A stretch of 64,000 nt of DNA from Phanerodontia chrysosporium. Its lineage: Eukaryota; Basidiomycota; Agaricomycetes; Polyporales; Phanerochaetaceae. Positions 45,122 through 59,134 of the stretch are shown in pieces. Numbering within the stretch: the stretch's first letter is position 1; each line of letters begins with the position of its first letter. The translations under genes were made by a program, and so were the position numbers. The notes beneath the pieces are model-generated. The model did not search any database. It had not been told where the DNA came from and saw only the letters and a list, made by a program, of their open reading frames with translations. The stretch lies in assembly GCA_001910725.1 (NCBI GenBank), contig MJGA01000016.1, positions 496,001 to 560,000 on the forward strand, in the 5' to 3' direction.

Positions 45122-47583
45122 ATGCCGACAGCCCTACGACGATCGCCGTCTGGTCCGCGCGAGATGCGGCCTGCTGCTACACAGGACATGCCGCAGACGC
45201 CCCCTGCGCAGGAGCTCCCTACCGAACCACTGCTCAGTGACGACGCACCACAGTACGCGACGTATCGCACGCAGCCGGCCGACGAGAAGGAGTCCTGGAC
45301 GACACATGGTGCGCAAGCCCTGTCTCTCTACCAGCCTTGACTGAATACGCGTCCGCCCGCCCAGAGTACCCCCCGCAGACAGACGGGGTCGTCGCACCGT
45401 GGACGCCCATGCCGCTGCGGACGTGGTTTTGGGTCCCGCTCGTGCTCACAATGGCGTTTGGCGGGATCGCGTTCGAGGTGGCGTTGCACTTCAGCGAGAA
45501 GAACCAAGGTGCGTGGATACCCTGCCTTTCGATCCTGCACGTTGACGCGGACGCGGCAGGATGGGAGACGAAAGGAAAGATCACGACCGAGAGCGGGTTC
45601 ATGCACTACGTCTACGTGCGTTCCCCCCTCACCCCGCCCACGCTCGAGCTGACCGTACCAGACATTCCCGCCGGTCGCGATCTCCATGATCTTTGCCGGC
45701 CTGTGGGCGTGGACAGACATCGAGATCCGGCGGCTGCAGCCGTACGTCGAGCTCGCGCGCGGGAACGCGCCGCCGCAGCGCAGCGTGCTGCTCGACTACA
45801 CGCGCAATCAGTGCGTCTCTCCCCCGCGCCCCCTGCGTCCCGTGCGTGCGTGCACTGGCTGACCTGTGCGCGAAGCACGCTCGTCGTGTGGACCGTCGCC
45901 GCGCGCCACCAGCACTGGGCCGTCGTCGCCGGCGCGCTCCTCGTGCTCCTCACGTTCGCGTTCCAGCCCCTCGCGGCCGCGCTGTTCAATGTGCAGGACG
46001 TCGACAGGGTCCAGCATGGTGCGTGTGCCCGTATCGTGCGCGCAGATCCGCGCTGACCGGGCGGGCAGGCCAGAATGTGACAAATCTAGGCGTGCTCGGC
46101 TTGAACAACGACCAGAACTTCCAGGATCTCACGTGTATGTGATCTACGATCGCGTGCGCCCCCAGCTCAGTGATGGCGAGCTGACCGCGCCCGGCAGCGT
46201 TCCTCACGGCCGCGGCTATGCCTCCGCTGAGGTGCTGTACGACATCCGGGATCCACCGTTTGTGCATGACGGATACACAATCGCGCCTATAGACACTGCT
46301 GTACGTTTATGTCAAGGTCTCGCTAGGTTGTGTATGGCTAAGTGCAGTTGTTGGCAGCTTCCGAATATCAAGAATGGCACGGTGTGGGTAAACACGACGG
46401 CCGTGTACAGTCGCCCGACATGTATGAACGCCGACGACGGCTCCGTGCGTACTCGAGGCAACATTTCTCTCTCGTGTGTTGACACATTGTTGTAGCTGAG
46501 CATGGTGCAATGGGCCAACAAGAGTGGCTGGACGAACAGCGCCTCTTTTCGAGGATGCGAGTTCTCCTGGTCGGTCAACAAGTCTGCCACAAATCTCTTT
46601 GGTACGCCCCTGTCCCTCTTCGCAGATTCCTCGACTCAGCCGGCGGCCGCAGGCGTCGACCTCGTGACAAACTCCTCGCAATGCACCATCTTCACCTCGG
46701 TGCCAGAACCCTTCCGGCCCGTGATCTTCTGGTTCTTCACGTACCAGCCGCGGGCGCTCGCCTCGCTGACGATGTGCACGCCGAACATCACGCTGCTCGA
46801 CGTCAGCGCCGCGCTCGACATCGCGTCGGGCGCGCTCGCCGTGCAGCCACTCGGCGCCCTAGGATCCGGCACAGGCACGCCGCCCGCGCTCGCGGCGTAC
46901 GCGGGCAACGTGAGCGCGGCGTACAACGGCATGTTCTTCGACGTCGACACCGCGGACCCGTTTGTCTCAGGCCGCCAGGACGCGATCCGGCTCGCGCTCC
47001 CCGCGGCAGTCTTCCAGGCCGCACAGGCCTCAGGCCTCACCGCGGCGTTTGAGGGCAACCGCTTCGCGGGACTCGCCGAGCAGATTTACGTGCGCTTGTT
47101 TTTCCGCTCCTGGTGTGCGACGCGCGGGCTGACACGGGGCGGCAGACGACGTACCTCGCGCTCGTCGCGAAGACGGTGTACTTCCTCCCGCACGCACAGC
47201 CGCTCGGCGCGGCGGTGCAGACGGTGCACAAGCGGCTCTTCCTGAGCGCGGTCGCGACGCACCTGCTCGCGGCGGCGATGTTCGTGCTCGCGGCGGGCGG
47301 CACCGCGCTGCAGCTGTGGCACCGGCGCGAGCGCCGCGTGCTGCGGCTCGCGCACGCCCCCGGCACGATCGCGTCCGCCGTCTCGCTCGGCGCGCAGACC
47401 GGCCTCGGCAGCGTGCTCGCGGGCGCGCAGCGCCCCGAGGACATGCGCGCGGCGCTGCGCGGGAAGCGCTTCCGCATCGATCCGCGCACGCAGCGCATCG
47501 TCGTCGAGGGCGAGGAGGGCTTTGACCAGGCGGTCACGCCCGGGACGGGGCAGCTCGTGTTTGGGAATGCGAGTAGGGCGTAG
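45122..47583 (+). CDS. DUF3433 multi-pass membrane protein
   Basis: A fungal-specific membrane protein of unknown function. The N-terminus is hydrophilic (QDMPQTPPAQELPTEPLLSD). The first span is TWFWVPLVLTMAFGGIAFEV. The diagnostic DUF3433 stretch follows: PPVAISMIFAGLWAWTDIEI, LQPYVELARGNAPPQRSVLL, DYTRN, then VVAGALLVLLTFAFQPLAAA. A large presumably extracellular region carries several NxS/T sequons (NKSGW, NKSAT, NSSQC, NITLL and NVSAA). The last span is LSAVATHLLAAAMFVLAAGG, and the basic tail has LRGKRFRIDPRTQRIVVEGE. At least eight introns, mostly 45-65 nt; the stretches around 45810-45890 and 46020-46080 are the hardest to splice with confidence. Typical members have two DUF3433 modules; I see only one, so this may be a half-length form. 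Start could be 45122 or the in-frame ATG at 45164. Confidence 0.78.
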
Positions 47584-49278
47584 ATTGAGGTTGGACTTCT
47601 GCCGGTGATATATGGTAGCTGTAGATGACAAGTGGCAGTGGGGCATTGAATATGATCACATTGGCTGCTACCAGAGTTCTAGCTGCGACCTGATGGTGAT
47701 CTCGTTGACAGACCGTTTTGATTCTTTCAACGTGGGCTCTGACATGTTCGATGACATGCCGGGATATTCTCTCTGCAGCGATGGAGGGGTGTGCACATCT
47801 CTGATGCTTCCGAGCTCTCGCTGACAGTCGTCCCCGTGGTTGAGCCTGGCTATCGCTATGTACGAACTGCCAATTGAAGCCAGCTCTGCGACGCTAAGCT
47901 CTTATGGGGGAAGGTAGACCCCTCGCCGAGACCAGTCCAAGCCCTACTCTTGGAATGGCGAGCCGCGTTTGTTCAGCGCAAGTCTATACCTGAGTGGTTG
48001 GCTCAGATAAGTGCAACTGGTAGGGAGCTGCCAGCTGGCTCCATTCTTCCGAGGTAACACCCGATGCAGACAGTCAGACGCAATTCGGGAGGAGAGACGA
48101 CCACAAAATGCAGTATATAGAGCGAATTGCTTGGGTGCCCCTAGTTACGAGCTTGGAGAGAAGGCTGGTACAATTTATCAGCTTCGTGGCCGGTGATGAC
48201 TACTACGGTTGCCTTTCTCGGAAGGGGGGCGCGATCGGGAAGGAGGGATCTGGGATTGTTTGGCAATGTTCGCGAGCTCGCGTCTCTTTCGTCTCCGTCG
48301 TCGGCAGCAGCGCACTCGCGTCGAGGGCCCGTCCGCAGCGACGGGCGGTGGCCGTGCTCGGGGTCGGCCTCATGTCGCTTCCATAATGCGCCGACGCGCC
48401 GCTCCCGCGAAGGTGCGTTGCCGGCGGCGACGGCAGGGGGCCTTCTGGGAGTGGCAGGGAGCGTGCCAGCGTCGAAGCCTGTGCGAAGCCGCCACAGCGC
48501 CGCCCCGGTGAGTGCTGGCTCAGACTTTCCGCATTGTGCGCTGATGCCGAGATCTGCAGTGGGCCGCATTGGTCTGTGCGTGTGCGCCGTCGGCGATAAA
48601 TGCCCCACGCGCCCCGTTGCCGTCGCCGTCGCCGCGCCCCGGCCACCGCCGCCGCCGCCGCCGTCGCTGCACACCTGGCGCAGCGATCCGTCGCCGAAGG
48701 GCCACGCCCGCTTCTCAATTTCCCATCAATCTCCCCGATTCTGATGGCTCTTCTCACGCCCCGCCTGCTGCATCTGCTCCTCGCTCCTCGCTTCTTCTCT
48801 GCTTTTGTACATACGCTGCGTGCAAATTCGGACATTGCGCCTCCCCGCCCCCGTCCTATAAAACCCCCCGCCTCCCCCCGACTCGTCCTCTTTTTCCCCC
48901 CACATTCTTCCCCGCACACCACTGTACCCTCTCAGCCTCAGCTCTATCCCTTGTATTCTTCCGCGGTCCGACAGCTTTGACCCTCGCCTGGTCCTTGTCT
49001 TTCGTCTGCACCCACCTTGTATTCCCACCGCTTGCGACCTCTTCTACTACCAGCCCACGCGCGCGCGTCACATCCTTCCCCATCTTGCCCCCGTCCAACG
49101 GATATCGTTTGCCATCATCCCCCTCTGCATCTTTCCGGTTACAGCTACTATTGGTCCTTCTAGCTCTCGCTCTTTGCATACCCGCAGCTTGTTCTCCTAC
49201 GCTCGTCTCGCAAAAGTCTAGTTCTCTCTCGCTACTCTAGTTTTCTCGCACAACACCTTTCCCCTTCTTCCTTCCACC
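47584..49278. other. Intergenic region with TATA box and long CT-rich leader
   Basis: No gene recognised. 47600-48200 has only short frames. Around 48600-48660 lies a GC-rich stretch with CCG trinucleotide runs. A TATA box (TATAAAA, 48857-48863) is followed by about 415 bp dominated by C and T up to the ATG at 49279, evidently the promoter and long 5' untranslated leader of the RNA-binding protein gene. Such leaders are common for post-transcriptionally controlled regulators. Confidence 0.6.
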
Positions 49279-52200
49279 ATGCAGTCGCCTTCAACCCCAC
49301 CTTCGGATCCGCAACAGCCTGTCTCTCAGCATACCCCAGCACGTCCTGCCACCCAGCCACAAAACCAGCAGGAAACGCCTCAGCAGCATATACCCGCCAT
49401 CTCACGCGATACCACGCCTGTACCTTCCAGCAAGCCTTCGACGCCACCTTCCAACCCGCACTCTCAGCCGCTCACTCCGCCAGACTCAGCCCCTCGCACA
49501 AGCCCCGCTCCGTCGGCAAAGACGGGATCCACTCTGTCCGCTGCAGCGCCTCAGTTCCGCACGAGGCTGATTGACGCTCCCATCGATCTCGCAGGACTTG
49601 TCCCGCCGACTGATGGAACGTCTACTCTCTTGCAGCAGTCCACCATGGGCAGCAGCGGTGGCAACATCCTGGAGCCGACCAACCGTCTCACTGCCTTTGA
49701 TGACGGCCGCAGTAAGTGCCGTCCTTACCTGCTCGTTTACCCTGCATCTGACGGACCTTCTCAGCCCCGACGCAGGAGTCCTTCCCTCCCATCCACACCC
49801 CTTCGCTTGTTTCCCCTTCGCCTACATTCTCTTCGTCGTCCTCGTTCTCACCCGACTTGTCTTCGCAGTCTTCTAGCGGCAGCATCTCGGCCCAGGCAGG
49901 CTCCGATGGGACGTTGCGCACACCTAACGTCTATATCAATGGCCTGCCGCCAAACTTCCCAGAGGATAAGCTGCTGGAAATGACATCCCAGTACGGCGAA
50001 GTCCTCAGCGTCCGGACGTTCACCCGTCATGTGAGCGAGAAGCCCTCGTAAGTTTTCATTCCCTTCGGTTATGTGCGCATGCGTGCCCCTCCTCCGGCGC
50101 GCGCATGCGCATTTACGTTTTCGCTCTGACATGTGAATGGTCTGGGCTGACACGCACTTTCACACAGTGGCTACGGCTTTGTACTGTAAGCGTCCTGGTA
50201 TACGCTCCGTTTGCTATCATATATCTCACATTGTCTAGGTTCTCTTCCGTCGATGCTGCTGCAAAGTGCATCGAGGCTCTTAGGAAGTATCGCAACCTAC
50301 ACCCTTCCTTCTCCAAGGTGAGTACCTCGATTGTTTCAACGGCTTCCATCCAATCCTTCATTCTGACCGTTCAATAGCAAATTCACAAAATTCCTGGTAC
50401 CGCTTATGCGAGTAGCATCGCTTTACCGGTGGCGGCCACCGAATCGCCGGACTCGTTCAAGGCGCGCATGGAGCGTCTCAAGGATCAAAGCTCTACGAAC
50501 CTGTACATGGAGGGCCTTCCCTTGAGTATCGATGTCGCCACACTGCAAGCTCTCGTCAGCCCGTACAAGATCATGAGCAGTCGCCTTTTTCAGACGCGAC
50601 TGAGCAATCCGCCAAGAATCATTGCTTTCGTGAGGTTAGCCGTCGTTTACGTCAAGCGTTCCAATCTTGGTTTCTCATCGCTTCCGTTCGTCAGACTCGA
50701 GAGCCGACAGGCTGCGGAAGAAATCATCGAAAGACTCCACGGGCGAATGGTCCGCGGATGGAACGACGCCGGAAGTCGCATCTCCGTCAGGTTTGCCGAC
50801 ACCGCTGAGCAAAGAGAACTCAGGGTATGTGCTTACCGATGTCGCTGTCTCCAGGCAACTCTGCTAACCGATTTACATAGCGTACGGAGCGGTTGAATCG
50901 CGACGGCGAGAACTCGCCCGCGAGGCTGACCATGGCCCAGGCCGCCCTGCTCAACATGAAAGGCACGCAACTGCATCCTGGCCGTCAAGCCTCGCGCATC
51001 CCGAGTCCAAACTTCGGCTATTCACCCCCCATGTCGTCAAATCTCAGCCTTTCGCCTGACCTGTACAACCCGGTTGCCCTCCCCGAGCTGCCGCCACCCA
51101 TCGGACTTCACAACCAGCAGGGTGCCGGAGACCTTCGTACGCTTAGAACCGTCCATGCGCACCAAAACGACGGTCTTCATTCACAGGCTGCCGACTTTGT
51201 CTCCGCCAACTTGCGCCTGCCTGCCCACGCATTTGGTGCCGAGCAAGTCCTTTCACCCAACTTGCTGCAGATGCAAATGGCCTTGGGCGGTGCTGCAGCA
51301 GCGACGCGTGCTCAGGACGGCTTCACGCCTATGGAGCGCCTCATCCTTCATGCTCATGAAGCTCGCCAACAGGGCGCGACACGATTGCTTCCGTCCCAGC
51401 AGCATGGGTTGCCTTCCAACCTCGGCATGCCCGAGCCTGATATCTACAGCACTGACGCCCTTCTCAGTGCGCTCGGGTCTGTCGCAGCTACGTCGTCACG
51501 CAATACGACGTCTCGAAAGCTCATGGGATCCTCGCCTTCGATGTCCGAGGCGGATTTTCATGCTACCAGCGGAGGTCACCGACAGGTCCTGCATTCGACC
51601 TCTAACGGAGGCGCGCCCACCCTCGCTGGTACGAAGCAAGAACAGAAGGCCGTCCCGCTCACCATGGACCTCGAGTCCCGACTGACATTTACGCGTCAGA
51701 GGAACCAGACCGCTGCCGAGGCGCGTGCTCAGGCTCAAGCAGAAGCTCAGGCTCAGGCTATTCATACCCGCTCTACTACCGTTCCCTCGCATTATATTAC
51801 CAACGATCGCATTAATTCTCAGGCCCTTATCAACGACCGCAGTCTGCACTCTAGCATTCACTCTACGACCCACTCTGGCAACACGCCATCCTCGCACACA
51901 GACCTTGGCAATGTCGCAAAGGATATATCTCAGGCTAGCGCCCTTAATAACCGCCTTGTTCGCACCAGCAACGACAACTACGCGTACCAGCTCCCGTCCG
52001 CAACTGTAGGCGACAACAGCATTCCACCCGCTCGCGATTCGCCCGCCACCAAGTCTCCGTCTACCAGCGCCTCCAGTACTTCGCCGACAAATCCTCTGCA
52101 GACGCGCATCGACACCGTGCTCCAGGCTCGCAAGAAGTCGCTTTCCCGCAATGGCGTGCTGCACGACGCCAGCGACGAGGACGAGGGCTCGGGGCTTGAT

Positions 52201-52410
52201 TCGCCCGCGCTGTCGTACTCGGCAAGCATCCGCACGCCCGCTTCGCTGAGCCCGTCGACGCCGTTTTCTGCCTTTGGCGAGATGTTCGAGGGGCCACCGA
52301 TGGCCCCCGGTGTCAAGGTTCCCGGGGCCGCGGGCGACGCCGCATATGGAGTGGGCACCGCCGTTGGTGTCACTGCGAACGGCAAACAGAAGATGCGTGC
52401 CACTGAGTAG
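49279..52410 (+). CDS. RNA-binding protein with two RRM domains
   Basis: Probably a cytoplasmic or nuclear mRNA regulator. The N-terminal 150 residues are Pro/Gln/Ser/Thr-rich. RRM1 begins NVYINGLPPNFPEDKLLEM (RNP2 VYINGL), and its RNP1 core GYGFVLF lies on an 18-nt exon at 50168-50185. RRM2 begins NLYMEGLPLSIDVATLQAL and has IIAFVRLESRQAAEEIIERL as a weaker RNP1, ending RFADTAEQRELR. The 500-residue C-terminus is disordered, with a Gln/Ala run (AEARAQAQAEAQAQA) and Ser/Thr-rich patches. Paired RRMs with this spacing recall the RBMS/Scp1 group and fungal meiotic or stress mRNA binders, but I cannot name an orthologue. Six introns, all with clear GT...AG. A long CT-rich leader precedes it. The 330-codon open frame on the other strand (51496-52488) is a shadow of its GC-rich last exon. 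Confidence 0.88.
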
Positions 52411-52756
52411 TCTGCCGTGGGCGTTGTCTAGGTTGCAGTGTCGAAGAACTTCATCGTGTACGATACCATTAGATCCCCCACGATCCACAAGTCAATACCC
52501 CCACAGCATGAGTATCGACGTACGTGTATAACAGCGTGTATGACAGTGTACGCGATGCGTGTAGAGTACTTGTATGATGTCGAGTCCTAATTATTTGGCG
52601 TTCTCGAGACGACCAGTGTGTGGCGCACTGTTAAGATGCGAATTATGTGCACGGCAATATGTTACAGGAGCAGAAGCGGGATAACATGTACATGAAAGCG
52701 ACGAGATCCAGACAGCATGAAGCACCACAAAAACGAATGCAGAGGAAGGCTCGGGC

Positions 52757-56422
<3,666 letters not shown>

Positions 56423-57531
56423 GGCTCACCAATCTCAAAGTCTGCGTCCTTTTCTTTCCCGTACATCAACGCCATGGTTGCCGCAGCCGTCGAACGCGCG
56501 AGGACGAACGCGTCGCGTGCAGGCGCGTCGACCAATTGAGCGAGTTCGCTCTCCGCAACTCCGATCAAATTCCCGGGTGCGCAAGTAGAAAAGGTTCCGC
56601 GGTTGATGGGAAGACTTGAACCTCTCCTCGAATCCATGTCGACGAATTTCCTGCTTGCTGTCCACGAGCGACTTGACAGTCGTGAACGTACTTTCTCGAC
56701 TCTCTCATACTCAGACTGCACTCGCCCGTCAGCACCTCTTGTGTACAGACGCAGTGGCTACCCACCATCGCTTCTGAAGTGGCTTCTCGGTGCAAGACCG
56801 ACTATCGACTCTTCCTTTATTACTTCGATGCCTGACTTCCAGGGCGTAGGAGTTTGTCACGGGAGAGACATGTCATGCGTGCGTCCCGCTGTGATTGTAG
56901 TTTGCTTCAACAGTCAATATATTGCTTTCTACCGTATGTCGTGTTGGGAGAGGGCGACGGCCATTCGACGGCGTGCAACCGACGCTTAGGTGCTTTCATG
57001 AGCAGTGTGTACACGCCACGAGAGGACAGACCTACGAACGTTGATGCGAGCATGGTGAACTGGTCCAAATGAGTAACGGGTGGTGACACATACATAGTGA
57101 GTCTACTCCCCTACGCCATGAATTGACAATTCGTCTTGGAACACCACCGGCGATTACAGACGACCGTAGACATCTCCAAACACCATTGTGCCCTGCTTCA
57201 AGAGAGATCACCTCTTCTCCACGTGCACGACTAGATACACATGTCCTTTGTCGCTGTTTGGCAGGTATTTCCGACCGAGCATGCTCATCGCACGCCCCCC
57301 TTCGAGCATTTGATCACGCGTGCCGGTGAACTCCCTCCCTGCGAGGCGACAGCGTTCTCGCTTGACGAGGAGGTCGTGTGTACGGTGCGCGCGGCACGCT
57401 CGGTTCGCGCGTCTGTGGGCTTTACCCGGTGCATGATTCTCTGGATCCTTGGAGAGGACCACCACCATTCATATACAATGCACCTACCTGCCCACGTTGC
57501 GGTTGTCTAATCCTCATATCTCCTTCGCAAG
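56423..57531. other. Leader region of MSH2 with unassigned minus-strand open frames
   Basis: Minus-strand frames at 56419-56721, 56907-57095 and 57208-57468 could be exons of a small gene. They contain LASTFVGLSSRGVYTLLMKAP and ESELAQLVDAPARDAFVLARS. The last one runs to a TGA that overlaps the MSH2 start (ATGA). I recognise no domain and the frames do not join cleanly. The MSH2 promoter and that of the plus-strand F-box gene at 57532 must also lie here. Confidence 0.4.
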
Positions 57532-58963
57532 ATGCCCACATACTCCTCCGATGACAATTCGTGGCTATCAGGGCTCTCAGTCCCACTTATCTTGGGAGGG
57601 ATCCTCGTATTCTTCGTTGTGCTTTCTACAGGTAATGCATCGGATACATCATCAGAGTCCTTGTCGAGGAGGGATCGGAAGCGACGGAAAGCCAAACGGA
57701 AACAGGTGCGTGCTCCTCCCCGCGACCTATCCAGTCCCTCAACGAGTATCAGGACCCCGGTGGCGACTGGGAACTCATAGCACGCAACATACCCGTCGAG
57801 GTCATCGAACACATCATCGACTACGTTGCAGACGAGCCGGGGAGCAAACGCACGCTGAAAGCGTGTGCACTCACCGGCCGCGCTTGGCTCCCACGAACGC
57901 GGTGGCATCTGCATCACACGCTCGTGGTTCACCGAGGAGGCCCCGACCCGTACAAGCTACGCTGGTTCCCCGAGGTTGCACGCTGCATCCGCCGCGTCTA
58001 CGTGCGCGACGGGCTCTGGCACGAGGTCACAAACTCCGTGCTTGTCAAGCTCGGGCACGTCGAGTGCCTCCATCTCAGCAACACGCACCGGCACCCGCGC
58101 GACATCACCGCGGAACAGTTTCCGCTCTTCCCCGCTCTGCAAGAATTACGCCTCGAGAACGTCGCATTCCGCACGGGCGACGAGCTGCTTGCCGTCTTGC
58201 GCCAGCTGCCCAAGCTCTCGCGGCTCTCGGTGCCGCTCACCTCCGTGAACTACTTCGACTTTGAAAACGCAAGAGAGCGGGCGGCGGCCCCGGCGCGCGT
58301 GCAGCTCCCGCTGCAGTTCGTGCACCTCAACGTGCGGCCCGCGCCCGGGCGCGCGGCGCGCGAGATCCTCGCGATGGCCCGGGCATCGCTGACGGAGCTC
58401 TCGATCCGGATAGTGAGCCTCTCGGGCCTGCGTCCAGCCTGTAAGCACGAATTTTGTCTCACCCGCCCGCGTCTGCGCAGCGCCACTCAATGTCGGGCAT
58501 AGTCGAGCTCCTGCGCGCCCTCGACCTCGCGCCGCACACCGCGCTCGAGCGCATGCGCCTCCACTTCTACTGGAGCGACCCGCTCTGGTACTACAGCACG
58601 CCGCGCGCCGCACACGACGCCCCGCTCGCCGCAGCGCTCCTCGCCGCCGTGCATGCGCCGGCGTTCCATGCACTCCACCTCCGGATCGTCGTCCCCGGCG
58701 GGCACGAGAACCTCCGATGGCTGCGATTTTTCGACATCGGCTTCCTCGATGCGTTCGCGGAGCCCCCAGACGATCGGGGCATGAGTGTAGCCGAGATGGA
58801 GCGGGCGACTGCGAGAGCAAAGGGGCTGCGGAGCTTGCACCTCGAACTGAAGTTCGAGTGTGTCTATGAACGGCCGGAATTGGAGAGGATACAAAAGCAT
58901 GTTGAGCAACAGTTGCCTGCATTGAAGAAACGGAATATCTTGCAGATTGAACTTGTACCGTAG
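57532..58963 (+). CDS. F-box protein with N-terminal membrane anchor
   Basis: Exon 1 (ATG 57532) codes MPTYSSDDNSWLSG followed by a 20-residue hydrophobic helix (LSVPLILGGILVFFVVLSTG) and a Ser/Arg/Lys-rich stretch (SRRDRKRRKAKRK). By the positive-inside rule the rest faces the cytosol. A 46-nt intron (GTGCGT...TATCAG) joins it to DPGGDWELIARNIPVEVIEH and IIDYVADEPGSKRTLKAC, which is the F-box. Leucine-rich units follow (VECLHLSNTHRH, LQELRLENVAFRTG, LSRLSVPLTSV and LHLRIVVPGG). A second intron of about 62 nt near 58440-58501 precedes the last exon, which ends KKRNILQIELVP. Third codon positions are extremely GC-rich. The protein is probably an SCF adaptor held at an endomembrane, analogous in layout to tail-anchored F-box proteins. 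Target unknown. Confidence 0.8.
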
Positions 58964-59134
58964 GGATTCTTGTACAGTATCCTCACTAAATTATCGTGTA
59001 TACTTAACTTGTCGATTCGATGCAGGCGTAGCATAAAGAAATGAACAGGTGTGATCTCCGTATTATACAGACCAGAGCAGATAACATAAGTCGAAGCAAT
59101 ACATGCACTTGATTAAATGCTAGCCTCCAGGGCG

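Noticed and set aside
48600..48665. CCG trinucleotide run as a polyproline-coding exon
   Set aside because: It lies upstream of the TATA box at 48857 and in no consistent spliced frame, so it is treated as promoter-region low complexity.
51496..52488. 330-codon open frame on the minus strand
   Set aside because: It is a shadow of the GC-rich last exon of the two-RRM protein: Arg/Gly-rich, no domain, no introns and no promoter. The plus strand frame is spliced in phase with both RRMs.
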